A DNA stretch of 64,000 bases from Nocardia anaemiae NBRC 100462. Lineage in GTDB: Bacteria > Actinomycetota > Actinomycetes > Mycobacteriales > Mycobacteriaceae. The notes under the pieces were generated by a model, which did not search any database, was not told the origin of the DNA, and saw only the letters and a program-made list of their open reading frames with translations. Numbering within the stretch: the stretch's first letter is position 1; every line of letters starts with the position of its first letter. Positions 15,950 through 24,381 of this stretch are shown piece after piece. The position numbers and the translations under genes were made by a program. The stretch spans positions 33,204-97,203 of the forward strand of contig NZ_BDAZ01000063.1 of NCBI RefSeq assembly GCF_001612725.1, written 5' to 3'.

Positions 15950-17470
15950 ATGAGCCAGTATGTCGGCGCCATCGATCAGGGCACCACGAGCACGCGCTTC
16001 ATGGTGTTCGACCACGGCGGCAATGAGATCGCCCGGCACCAGCTCGAGCACGAGCAGATCCTGCCGCGCGCGGGGTGGGTGGAGCACAATCCGACCGAGA
16101 TCTGGGAGCGCACCCGTTCGGTCATCGTGTCCACCCTGAACAAGGCGAATCTCGTCGCGAGCGATCTGGCCGCGGTCGGTGTGACCAATCAGCGCGAAAC
16201 CACCGTGGTGTGGAATCGCCGGACCGGGCGGCCGTATTGCAATGCCATCGTCTGGCAGGACACCCGCACCGACAAGATCGCCGCCGAACTCGAACGCGCG
16301 GGTCACGGCGACATCATCCGCCGCAAAGCCGGATTGCCGCCCGCCACCTATTTCTCCGGCGGCAAGTTGCGCTGGATCCTGGACAACGTTCCCGGCGTCG
16401 CCGCCGATGCCGAGCAGGGCGAGGCGATCTTCGGCACCACCGACACCTGGCTGCTGTGGAACCTGACCGGCGGTATCGACGGCGGCGCGCATGTCACCGA
16501 TCCGACCAACGCCAGTCGCACCATGCTGATGGATCTGGAAACCTGCGACTGGGACGACGAACTGCTATCCCTGTTCGGGATCCCGCGCGCGATGCTGCCG
16601 ACCATCGCCCCCTCGTCCAATCCGGAACTGTTCGGCAAGACCAGGTCCGACGGCCCGTTCGGGGGCGAGGTGCCGCTGGCCGGTGTGCTCGGCGATCAGC
16701 AGGCCGCCACCGTCGGTCAGGTGTGTTTCCGTCCGGGCGAGGCCAAGAACACCTACGGCACCGGAAACTTTCTGCTGCTCAATACCGGAACCGAGATCGT
16801 GCGCTCACAGCACGGTCTGCTCACCACCGTCGCCTACCAGCTCGGGGACAACAAGCCGGTGTATGCGCTGGAGGGTTCGATCGCGGTCACCGGTTCGGCC
16901 GTGCAATGGCTGCGCGATCAGCTCGGCGTCATTTCCGGTGCGGCACAAAGCGAATCGCTGGCCAGGCAGGCCGAGGACAACGGTGGGGTGTATTTCGTAC
17001 CCGCGTTCTCCGGACTGTTCGCACCGTATTGGCGTTCGGACGCGCGCGGCGTCATCGTCGGCCTGTCCCGCTACAGCACCAATGCCCATCTCGCGCGGGC
17101 CACGCTGGAGTCGATCTGCTATCAAACCCGCGATGTCGTCGAGGCCATGGAGGCCGATTCCGGTGTTCGCCTGGACACTTTGCGCGTGGACGGCGGCGTC
17201 ACCGCGAACGAATTGTGCATGCAGTTGCAGGCCGACTTCCTCGATGTGCCGGTCTCGCGGCCGGTGGTCGCCGAGACCACCGCACTCGGCGCGGCCTATG
17301 CCGCCGGATTGGCCGTCGGATTCTGGAGCGACACCGACGAACTCGTACAGAACTGGCACGAGGACAAGCGCTGGACCCCCACCTCGACCCAGGAGCAGCG
17401 CGAACGCGGCTATGCCCGTTGGAAGAAGGCGGTCTCGCGCACCCTCGACTGGATCGACGTGGACGACTAA
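15950..17470 (+). CDS. glpK: Glycerol kinase, copy 1 (in the glpFKD operon)
   Basis: A 506-residue FGGY kinase. Motifs are AIDQGTTSTRFMVFD at 7-21, NQRETTVVWNRRTG, GTTDTWLLWNLTGG, KNTYGTGNFLLLNTG, and RVDGGVTANELCMQLQADFL with ALGAAYAAGLAVGFW. The start has AAAGGA upstream, 35 bases after the glpF stop. It feeds glycerol 3-phosphate to GlpD encoded 53 bases downstream. Compared with copy 2 it keeps the more typical actinobacterial GlpK sequence and is the likely housekeeping enzyme. Confidence 0.95.
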   Translation: MSQYVGAIDQGTTSTRFMVFDHGGNEIARHQLEHEQILPRAGWVEHNPTEIWERTRSVIVSTLNKANLVASDLAAVGVTNQRETTVVWNRRTGRPYCNAIVWQDTRTDKIAAELERAGHGDIIRRKAGLPPATYFSGGKLRWILDNVPGVAADAEQGEAIFGTTDTWLLWNLTGGIDGGAHVTDPTNASRTMLMDLETCDWDDELLSLFGIPRAMLPTIAPSSNPELFGKTRSDGPFGGEVPLAGVLGDQQAATVGQVCFRPGEAKNTYGTGNFLLLNTGTEIVRSQHGLLTTVAYQLGDNKPVYALEGSIAVTGSAVQWLRDQLGVISGAAQSESLARQAEDNGGVYFVPAFSGLFAPYWRSDARGVIVGLSRYSTNAHLARATLESICYQTRDVVEAMEADSGVRLDTLRVDGGVTANELCMQLQADFLDVPVSRPVVAETTALGAAYAAGLAVGFWSDTDELVQNWHEDKRWTPTSTQEQRERGYARWKKAVSRTLDWIDVDD

Positions 17471-17523
17471 CCCCTCGGCCCGAATCTCGAAGACCTAGTA
17501 GTGCTGAAACAAGGAGACATACC

Positions 17524-19203
17524 GTGTCCGCGCGTTTGGACTCGAATTACCGCATCAATGCCTTGAACACATTGGGCGACAACGAAATCGACGTACTTGT
17601 TATCGGCGGCGGTGTGGTCGGAGCAGGTGCCGCCCTCGATGCCGCCGCCCGTGGCCTTACCGTCACCCTGGTCGAGGCACGGGATTTCGCGGCGGGCACC
17701 TCGAGCCGATCCAGCAAGCTCATCCACGGCGGCCTGCGCTATCTGGAACAACTCGACTTCTGGCTGGTGCGTGAGGCTTTGAAGGAGCGCGGCCTGCTGC
17801 TGCACCGGCTCGCCCCACATCTGGTGCGCCCGGTCTCGTTCCTGCTGCCACTGCAGCACCGGGTCTGGGAGCGCGCCTACATCGGCGCGGGTGTCGCACT
17901 GTACGACACCATCGGCGGGGCCAGGGCGCTGCCCATGCACCGACACCTTTCGCACACGCGCGCAATGGAATTGGCGCCCGCACTGCGCGATGACGTGATG
18001 ATCGGCGCGATCCGCTACTTCGACGCACAGGTCGACGATGCCCGGCACACCATGACCATCGCCCGCACCGCCGCCCAGCACGGCGCGACCGTACTCACCC
18101 GCACCAAGGTCACCGGACTGCTGCGCGACGGCGAGCGGGTGATCGGCGCACAAGTCACCGATATGGAAAGCGGTCGCGAATACACCGTGCGCGCCCGCCG
18201 GGTGATCAGCGCGACCGGCGTCTGGACCGACGAGATGAACAAGATGACCGGCGTGGATTTCCCGTTCCACGTACGCATGTCGAAGGGCGTGCACATTCTG
18301 GTCCCGCGCGAGCGGCTCGACCTGGATACCGGTCTGATCATGCGCACCGAGAAGAGTGTGCTGTTCGTGATCCCGTGGGCACGGCACTGGATCATCGGCA
18401 CCACCGATACCGATTGGGCGCTGGACAAGAGCCATCCGGTGGCCAGCGATGCCGATGTGCAGTACATCCTCGATCATATGAACGCCGTGCTGCGAGAGCC
18501 TTTGTCCCGCAACGATATTGTCGGCACCTATGCCGGTCTGCGTCCGCTGCTGTCGGGCGCGTCCGCCGATACCGCGACGCTCTCGCGCGAACATGCGGTG
18601 GCGGAACCGGTTCCGGGCCTGTTCGTGATCGCGGGCGGCAAGTACACCACCTACCGTGTGATGGCCGCCGATGTGGTGGACGCGGCCGTCAAGGGGCTCG
18701 GTCGCGCGGCCGCACCGTCGGTGACCGAACATCTGCCGCTGCTCGGCGCCGTCGGATACCAGGAGCTGGCGGCCGATGTGGACAGCGTCGCGCAGCGGGC
18801 CGGTCTGTCCGTCGCGACCGTCGAGCACCTGCTCGGTCGCTATGGGTCGGGCGTATCCGAGGTGTTCGAGGTGGTCGCCGCCGAACCGGAATTGGCCGAG
18901 CCGCTGCCCGGTGCCGGTGCGTACCTCGGCGCCGAGGTCGTCTACGCGGTGACCCATGAGGGCGCACTGCATCTCGACGATGTCCTGACCCGCCGCACCC
19001 GCATCTCGATCGAGACCGCCGACCGCGGCTTGACCGCCGCCCCCGCGGTGGCCTACCTCATGGGCGCCCGACTCGGCTGGGATGCCGCGACCACCGATCG
19101 CGAAATCACCCGCTACCGCGAGCGGGTGCAGGCGGAGTTGGCCGCCAACCAGGCCGCCGACGACGAGTCGGCCAACGCAGCGCGGTTGGTCGCCGTCACC
19201 TGA
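17524..19203 (+). CDS. glpD: Glycerol-3-phosphate dehydrogenase, FAD-dependent
   Basis: A 559-residue flavoprotein that oxidises glycerol 3-phosphate to dihydroxyacetone phosphate at the membrane and passes electrons to quinone. It shows the FAD motif VIGGGVVGAGAALDAA near residue 23, the family stretch TSSRSSKLIHGGLRYLEQ, the active-site region PWARHWIIGTTDTDW, and GLFVIAGGKYTTYRVMA near 380. The C-terminal DAO_C domain is complete. The GTG at 17524 has AAGGAGA 7 bases upstream. The frame happens to stay open far upstream through glpK, but homology starts only here. It is the last gene of the glycerol operon, followed by a strong hairpin. Confidence 0.95.
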   Translation: MSARLDSNYRINALNTLGDNEIDVLVIGGGVVGAGAALDAAARGLTVTLVEARDFAAGTSSRSSKLIHGGLRYLEQLDFWLVREALKERGLLLHRLAPHLVRPVSFLLPLQHRVWERAYIGAGVALYDTIGGARALPMHRHLSHTRAMELAPALRDDVMIGAIRYFDAQVDDARHTMTIARTAAQHGATVLTRTKVTGLLRDGERVIGAQVTDMESGREYTVRARRVISATGVWTDEMNKMTGVDFPFHVRMSKGVHILVPRERLDLDTGLIMRTEKSVLFVIPWARHWIIGTTDTDWALDKSHPVASDADVQYILDHMNAVLREPLSRNDIVGTYAGLRPLLSGASADTATLSREHAVAEPVPGLFVIAGGKYTTYRVMAADVVDAAVKGLGRAAAPSVTEHLPLLGAVGYQELAADVDSVAQRAGLSVATVEHLLGRYGSGVSEVFEVVAAEPELAEPLPGAGAYLGAEVVYAVTHEGALHLDDVLTRRTRISIETADRGLTAAPAVAYLMGARLGWDAATTDREITRYRERVQAELAANQAADDESANAARLVAVT

Positions 19204-19210
19204 CTCCCCC

Positions 19211-19240
19211 GGCGCGCGGTACGGATTCGTACCGCGCGCC
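19211..19240 (+). terminator. Hairpin after glpD
   Basis: A perfect 13-base stem (GGCGCGCGGTACG with its complement) and a GATT loop, starting 7 bases after the glpD stop. No U-tract follows, as is common in actinobacteria. It also lies after the small minus-strand open frame, so it may serve both directions. Confidence 0.7.
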
Positions 19241-19248
19241 GTCCGGCG

Positions 19249-19410
19249 TCAGATGTCGGAGCCGCCGTAGGACTCGGGCGTCGATTCGTCGGTCTCCAAC
19301 TGCTCATCCTGCGGATGTTCGTCGGCATGCGTCGGTTTGCTGTGCTCGTCCGCGAAGTCACCCTCGGCGTTCTCGGTTGTCCGCGGATCGATCTTTCGTC
19401 CGGTCATGCT
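19249..19410 (-). CDS. Small acidic hypothetical protein
   Basis: A 53-residue, very acidic, disordered-looking protein (MTGRKIDPRTTENAEGDFADEH at the start, many Asp/Glu/Thr/Ser after). The frame is open further upstream to an ATG at 19524 that overlaps the start of the divergent secreted-protein gene, so the shorter version is more plausible. No family is recognised. The evidence is only the intact reading frame and its position before the glpD terminator; it could be spurious. Confidence 0.35.
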   Translation of the reverse strand, partial: SMTGRKIDPRTTENAEGDFADEHSKPTHADEHPQDEQLETDESTPESYGGSDI

Positions 19411-19522
19411 CGCCGTATACCCGGCAGCGGGCTCGGCAAATTGCCATCGCGCGTTTTCATCCGAAAGGTCGATTGTTCCGAATGTAGGTAAGTAGACATC
19501 GACGTTCGGAATGAGGTTATTC

Positions 19523-20266
19523 ATGGGCACACCTAAGCCCGCCGCTCGGCTTCGCCCCATCTGTCAACGTACCGCCGCACTCGCCTTGGCCAGTGCGGTT
19601 CCATTGTCCGTCATCCTCATCGGCACCGCACCCGCGACCGCTGAACCACAAACACACGGCAATCCGACTCCATACGGATTCGTTGCCGAGCCATCGGCTC
19701 CGATCGACGCACCCTTACCACTGTGGAGCGCCACCGCATTCGTGGCCGACCCGGACCCCGCAGCGCCCGCCGATAACGCGGCGCAGCCGGATCTGGTCCC
19801 ACAGCCATCCGCCGCCCCTACCAACCGGATCAGCGTCGGCAATATCCAGATCGATCGCCCGGACTGGATCTCGCCCGAACAGGCCACCCAGATCAACGAC
19901 GCGTCCGCCGGTACCGAAGCCGCACTGTCCCAAGGCCTTCAGTCGGTCGGCGTCGAACGCGCTCGTTCCGACCATATCGCCGATGCCGTGGTCGGTGACG
20001 CGATCGTCGGCGCGGCGGTGGGCGCCACCGTGTCGACTCCGCTCGCGGCCACCAGTGCGGTCGTCGGCGCGGTCTCGGGTCTCGTCGCCGGACTCGTCTT
20101 CGCCCCCGCGGGGCTGGTGGTCGTACCCGTCATCGGCGCGGCCATCGGCTACGCGGTGATCGCCGCACCGTTCGCCGCGGCTGGCGCGGCAGTTGGTGCA
20201 GCGGTCGGCGCGATCGACGGCGCCGTCTCCCCGATACCGCCACAGGAACAACTGACAACCCCATAA
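19523..20266 (+). CDS. Secreted alanine/glycine-rich protein with hydrophobic C-terminal region
   Basis: A 247-residue exported protein. The signal peptide ends near ATAEP (about residue 36). A Pro/Ala-rich spacer follows, then the segment SVGNIQIDRPDWISPEQATQIND. The C-terminal half consists of long Gly/Ala/Val runs (VVGDAIVGAAVGATV, VVGAVSGLVAGLVF, VIGAAIGYAVIAAPFAAAGAA) that could form several membrane-active helices. This architecture recurs in Nocardia and relatives but has no known function. The ATG at 19523 is chosen because GAGG precedes it by 6 bases; an ATG at 19511 is in frame. Confidence 0.7.
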   Translation: MGTPKPAARLRPICQRTAALALASAVPLSVILIGTAPATAEPQTHGNPTPYGFVAEPSAPIDAPLPLWSATAFVADPDPAAPADNAAQPDLVPQPSAAPTNRISVGNIQIDRPDWISPEQATQINDASAGTEAALSQGLQSVGVERARSDHIADAVVGDAIVGAAVGATVSTPLAATSAVVGAVSGLVAGLVFAPAGLVVVPVIGAAIGYAVIAAPFAAAGAAVGAAVGAIDGAVSPIPPQEQLTTP

Positions 20267-20281
20267 ACGCACGTTGCGGGC

Positions 20282-20304
20282 GGGGTGCCGCTGTGCGGCA
20301 CCCC
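20282..20304. terminator. Bidirectional hairpin between convergent genes
   Basis: A perfect 10-base stem GGGGTGCCGC with its complement and a TGT loop. It lies 15 bases after the secreted-protein stop and 9 bases past the stop of the minus-strand P450 gene, so it can end both transcripts. Confidence 0.7.
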
Positions 20305-20313
20305 GACAACGAT

Positions 20314-21534
20314 CTAGTCCAGGAAAACCGGCAGTGTGCGGTGTCCGTTCGAAATGAAACTGCCGACCGGCGCCAATTCCGCCGGATCCACGGCCAACCG
20401 CATATTCGGGAACCGCTCGAAGATGGCCGGGAGAGCGATGGTCGCCTCCAGCCGGGCGAGCGGGGCGCCGATGCAGTGGTGCGCGCCGTGCCCGAAGGAC
20501 AGATGTTCCTTATTGACCCGGTGCAGGTCGAACGTCGCTGCGGTGGCGCCGTGCAGATTCGGATCGCGGCCCGCGGCGGCGTAGGACGCGAGAATGGCCT
20601 CCCCCTTGGGAATTCGGATCTCACCGAGCTCGATATCCTCGACCGCGTAGCGCAGCGGCAGGTGCGCGACCGGTGCCTCGTAGCGCAGCGTCTCCTCCAC
20701 AAGATCCGACCACGGCACCCGGCCCTCGACCAGATCCGCGCGCTGTTCCTGATGGGTGAGCAGAATGAAGATCGCCTGGTCGAGCAGGTTGACCGTGGTC
20801 TCGTGACCGGCATTGATGACCAGCATCAGGGTGTCGACGAGTTCCTTCTCGCTCAGCTGCGAGCCGTCGTCCTCGTCGCGGGTGGCGATGAGGACACTGG
20901 TGACATCGTCGCCAGGGGTCTCGCGCCGGTAGGCGACGAGTTCGCTGACCAGGCGGTACATCTCGAGGTAGTTGGCCTGTGCTTCCTCCGGGCCGAACGA
21001 GGTGTCGAAGAAGCCGTCGACGCATGTGCGCAGACCGGGTCCGAGATGTTCGGGCACACCCATCATTTCGGTGATGATCTCGATCGGCACCGGATAGGCG
21101 TAACCCTCGCGCAAATCGGCCACCTCGCCCTTCGGGGTGGCCGCGAGCGCGTTCAGCAGCCCCTCGGTGATCGCCTCGATGCGCGGACGCAGCGCCGTGG
21201 TGCGACGGTGGGTGAATGCGGGCGAGACCAGCTTGCGCAGGCGGCGGTGGTCGGTGCCGTACGCGGTGAACATGTTGTCGACCGCGACCCAAGGAAGCAG
21301 CGGCCACTCCTCGGTGATCTCGCCGTTGATGAACGAAGTCCAGTGCTGCCGTGCGTCTTTCGATACCCGCGGATCGGCGAGCAGACTCTTGAGCACGGCG
21401 GCATCGGTCACCGACCATGCGGGCACGCCACCGGGCAGGGCGACCAGCGCGACCGGCCCGCGCTCCCGGATCCGCTCGTTCTCGCCTTGGATATCGGCGC
21501 CGGTCAGATCCAGGACCAGCGGTTCATGCTCCAT
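20314..21534 (-). CDS. Cytochrome P450, CYP154-like
   Basis: A 406-residue soluble P450 with intact motifs: AGHETT at 242-247 in the I-helix, ETLR at 281-284, and the haem loop FGHGAHHCIG with Cys354. The N-terminal part (ERGPVALVALPGGVPAW, DNMFTAYGTDHRRLRKLVSPAFT) resembles streptomycete CYP154 enzymes, several of which hydroxylate steroids or polyketides. AAGGAG precedes the ATG. It starts only 11 bases after the stop of an unusual CYP157-like P450, so both are translated from one message. Redox partners are not encoded nearby. Confidence 0.85.
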   Translation of the reverse strand: MEHEPLVLDLTGADIQGENERIRERGPVALVALPGGVPAWSVTDAAVLKSLLADPRVSKDARQHWTSFINGEITEEWPLLPWVAVDNMFTAYGTDHRRLRKLVSPAFTHRRTTALRPRIEAITEGLLNALAATPKGEVADLREGYAYPVPIEIITEMMGVPEHLGPGLRTCVDGFFDTSFGPEEAQANYLEMYRLVSELVAYRRETPGDDVTSVLIATRDEDDGSQLSEKELVDTLMLVINAGHETTVNLLDQAIFILLTHQEQRADLVEGRVPWSDLVEETLRYEAPVAHLPLRYAVEDIELGEIRIPKGEAILASYAAAGRDPNLHGATAATFDLHRVNKEHLSFGHGAHHCIGAPLARLEATIALPAIFERFPNMRLAVDPAELAPVGSFISNGHRTLPVFLD

Positions 21535-21545
21535 CGTTATCTCCT

Positions 21546-22808
21546 TCAGAAGACGGGCAGTGGAGGGGACTTGGGGAAGACGACCGGCAGTGCCGCCAGT
21601 GCCCGGTGGAACGGGCCGGGCCGCCAAGTCAATTCGTCCGCGGGCACGGCGAGTTCCATCTCGGGCAGTGCGTCGAGCAGCTGATCGATGGCGTCCTGAA
21701 CAACCAGGTAGGCAACGGATTTCGCGGGGCAGGCGTGCGGCCCGGCACCCCAGGCCAGATGCGAGCGGTTGCCGGTGCGATCGCCGCCGCGGATCGCCGG
21801 ATCGTTATTGCAGCCCGAAAGGCTGACCACGACCGGCTGATGGGCGGGCAACCAGGTGTTGTCGATCAGGATCGGCTGGCGCGGGTAGGTGATGCTGAAG
21901 TTGGCCATCGGCGGGTCGTTGAACAACACCTCGTCGAGCGCGTCGCGGGTGGAGAGGCTACCGCCGAGCATTTCGCCACCGAACCGGTCGTCGGTGAGCA
22001 TCAACAGCAGCGTGTTCGTGATCAGATTCTGCATCGGCTCGATGCCCGCGCCGTAGAAACTGATGAGCTGACACAGCATTTCGGTATCGTCGAGCTTGGA
22101 GGGGTGGTGGGCCATGCGCGAGGTGACATCGTCACCGGGCTCGGCCCTGCGTAGCTGCACCAACTCCAGCAACGCCTCGCTGAGCATCGCCATACCGGCG
22201 GCGGCCTCGACGGTGTCGAAGAGCATCGCCATACCGGTCGCGACCCGCTGCCCCAATTCCGCTGAGCAGCCGACCAGCTGGTTGATGACCTCGAAGACGA
22301 CCGGCAGCGCGTACTGGGTGACCAGGTCGACCTCGCCCGCCTCGCAGAAGGAGTTGATCACCGGGATGGCGATCTTCTCGACCGTCGAATGCAGTTCGTG
22401 CAGGTCGATTCCGTCGATGCTGCCGGTATACGCCTGCCGGTAGCGGGCATGGGCCGCACCGGCATTGCGTAGGGCGTTCGGGTACCACATCATCATCGGC
22501 TTGACGGGTGAGTCGTCGGGAACCGTCTGCTCCCAATGCCGCGGATCCGCCGGAAAGTGTTCCGGATCATTGAGGATTCGCACCGCGGTCTGATACCCGA
22601 CCACCAGGGTGGCGGGCACGCCCGGCGCCAACTCCATCGGCACCAGCGATCCGTACTGGCTGCGAGCCTCCCGATAGGCCCGATGCGGATCGGCCGCGAA
22701 CTCCGGAGTATGCAACAGCACTCGGGGTTCGGCGGCATCGAGGGGTGAGCCGTGCAGGGCGGGGCAGACTCCGGTCGCGGTGGCGTGGGTGGACGATGAC
22801 GTGGTCAA
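21546..22808 (-). CDS. CYP157-like cytochrome P450 with altered core motifs
   Basis: A 420-residue P450 homologue in which three usually fixed motifs are changed. The I-helix reads FYGAGIEPMQN (about 251-261) without the acid-Thr pair. The K-helix ExxR is EVLF (293-296), lacking the Arg. The haem loop is WGAGPHACPA with Cys360 but Trp for Phe and Pro-Ala after the Cys. Loss of ExxR is a known feature of the streptomycete CYP157 family, whose genes pair with CYP154 genes in conservons. The pairing is reproduced here. Whether the protein is a catalyst or an accessory protein is unknown. The upstream cvnABCD genes are missing. Confidence 0.8.
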   Translation of the reverse strand: MTTSSSTHATATGVCPALHGSPLDAAEPRVLLHTPEFAADPHRAYREARSQYGSLVPMELAPGVPATLVVGYQTAVRILNDPEHFPADPRHWEQTVPDDSPVKPMMMWYPNALRNAGAAHARYRQAYTGSIDGIDLHELHSTVEKIAIPVINSFCEAGEVDLVTQYALPVVFEVINQLVGCSAELGQRVATGMAMLFDTVEAAAGMAMLSEALLELVQLRRAEPGDDVTSRMAHHPSKLDDTEMLCQLISFYGAGIEPMQNLITNTLLLMLTDDRFGGEMLGGSLSTRDALDEVLFNDPPMANFSITYPRQPILIDNTWLPAHQPVVVSLSGCNNDPAIRGGDRTGNRSHLAWGAGPHACPAKSVAYLVVQDAIDQLLDALPEMELAVPADELTWRPGPFHRALAALPVVFPKSPPLPVF

Positions 22809-23284
22809 AGGCGTGACTCCAGACGTTGGATCAGCAAGGTGGCCAGGATCAATGGAAGCACCGCGGCGATAACACAGCCAGCGGCCACAGCACTCAGTTC
22901 AGCCCTCCTCGCGACGCCGACCGTATGTGACCCCGGCCATGAGGTCCGCGTCGAGAACTCGAACCATGGCGAGGCAACCACAGCCGACTGCGGTCACCCC
23001 ACAGTCCCTGTAGGACAGGCGATTTCGACGCACAATCACCAGACGCCCTACCAGCCGCCGAGAACTCGACGACCCGCCCACGTTATCAGCATCCGGAAGA
23101 ACTCTCTCCAGATCCGTCCGCAACGCAAGCACGCCGACCGTGAACCCCTCGCAACCGGCAAATATGTTGAGCTGCTATGGATCACATTGCTGATCGACGC
23201 TCGACGAGCGATCGTTCCATGCCCACACTCTTGACGGCAGTTGCACACCGGGTGTGCTGCTCGACGGGCGCTGCTCGGGGCCGA
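22809..23284. other. Intergenic stretch without a convincing gene
   Basis: About 475 bases between the P450 pair and the oxidoreductase gene. Short open frames exist on both strands but show atypical codon use, no ribosome sites and no recognisable domains. It should contain the promoter of the P450 pair near 22810-22900. Confidence 0.4.
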
Positions 23285-24031
23285 TCAGTCGGCGCTCGGA
23301 AGTTTCGCCTCACCCGCAGTCTGGCGGACGGCGGTTTCGAGGAGTTCGGTGAGTTGGGTTGCGGGGACCGGGATGCCAGGAGTTTGTCGGGTCCACCGGA
23401 GAAAGGCGTCGACATCCATTGCTGGGATTTCGCCGAGGTAGGGGCGGATGTATGCCGGGGTGTTCGGTTCGGTGCGCCAACTGTCGGTCAGTGGACCGAT
23501 GTCCACTGCGTCGTAGCCGAGGAGGTTCAGAAGGTAGGTCGCCTCGGCTTTGGCTGACGCGTTATCGCCTGCGATGGGGAGGGCGCTGCGGTCGGTGGCG
23601 TCGGCGGGGCGGGCGAGGGACAGCAGCTGGTGCGGGGTGATCGTGTTGAATGCCTTGACCACATGGGAATCCGCGAGGTGTCGCTGGATGAGGGCGCTGG
23701 AAGTCGATGCGCCGGTGTCCAGTTCGGTCAGGTGGCCGTCTCGTTCGGGGTAATAGTTGGCCGTATCCAGAACCGTCTTTCCGGCCAGCGCTGCCGCGGG
23801 GAGCTTTTGAAAGGCCATCAGCGGAATCGCCAGCACCACAAGGTCTGCCGCACGTGCCGTTTCCGCTGGTGTAGCCGCTCGGGCCCGCCCGCCCAGTTCG
23901 GCGACGAGGTCGGCGAGGGTCTCGGGACCTCGCGAATTACTGAGGACGACATCGAGGCCTGCCGAGATGGCCAGGCGGGCAATGGAACTACCGACCATTC
24001 CGCTGCCGATGAGTCCGAGCGTTCGGTGCAC
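23285..24031 (-). CDS. NADP-binding oxidoreductase, F420-dependent NADP reductase-like
   Basis: A 248-residue Rossmann protein. LGLIGSGMVGSSIARLAISAG at the N-terminus is the dinucleotide-binding motif, followed by VVLSNSRGPE, which places Ser/Arg for the NADP phosphate. VVLAIPLMAFQKLP and TVLDTANYYPERDG are typical of the F420H2:NADP oxidoreductase-like group, as is the VKAFNTI segment. Many members use other substrates and lack proven F420 activity. The gene is divergent from a decayed XRE regulator fragment at 24066, which suggests it was once controlled by that regulator. Confidence 0.85.
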   Translation of the reverse strand: MHRTLGLIGSGMVGSSIARLAISAGLDVVLSNSRGPETLADLVAELGGRARAATPAETARAADLVVLAIPLMAFQKLPAAALAGKTVLDTANYYPERDGHLTELDTGASTSSALIQRHLADSHVVKAFNTITPHQLLSLARPADATDRSALPIAGDNASAKAEATYLLNLLGYDAVDIGPLTDSWRTEPNTPAYIRPYLGEIPAMDVDAFLRWTRQTPGIPVPATQLTELLETAVRQTAGEAKLPSAD

Positions 24032-24065
24032 GGCTTATCTCCCTTCATTGGTGTGGGTGCCGCCT

Positions 24066-24260
24066 GACAGCGTGGATCCGCCACGGCCGTACAACCAGAC
24101 CTGTGTGCTGCGTACTCACCGCGTGATCACCAACGACGACGGAGGTCGCCCCGCAGGGTTGTCGAGCGGACGACCGGACCGAGCTCAGCGCGCCGAGCCC
24201 GCCTGCGCCGCAGGACGTCGGGCTGCGTGACAGCGGCGGAATGCGCCGAACCGCCAACAG
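24066..24260 (+). pseudogene. Decayed copy of the promoter and 5-prime end of the XRE regulator gene at 26817
   Basis: This 195-base stretch can be aligned by eye with 26702-26920: shared blocks include CAACCAGACCTGTG, GGGTTGTCGAG, GGACGACCGGACCGAGCTCA and GAGCCCGCCTGCGC. It begins with the same start region (GCGGACGACCGG for GTGGACGACCGG) but has small internal deletions that break the frame, and it stops after about 40 codons. It is therefore a truncated duplicate of an MmyB-like regulator gene. No full helix-turn-helix protein can be made from it. Confidence 0.75.
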
Positions 24261-24381
24261 ATTTGGTGGCCTGCCGCTGTGAGCGCGACGGGCCGCGGAG
24301 ATGAACCGGAGTTTGCTCCCAACGGCATCGGCTGTCGCGCGGATCCGTCCGATCGCCGCGGGCCGGGCTAGTCCGCCCGCG

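Noticed and set aside
16075..17523. Upstream extension giving a 1042-residue GlpD protein
   Set aside because: The extra 480 residues are an out-of-frame reading of glpK; GlpD homology and the ribosome site start at 17524.
17467..18972. 501-codon minus-strand frame opposite glpD
   Set aside because: Antisense shadow of a conserved gene; no start signal.
20293..21684. 463-codon plus-strand frame opposite the CYP154-like gene
   Set aside because: Shadow of a P450 with intact motifs on the other strand.
22839..23234. 131-codon plus-strand frame in the intergenic region
   Set aside because: Poor codon use, no ribosome site, no family; kept as intergenic.
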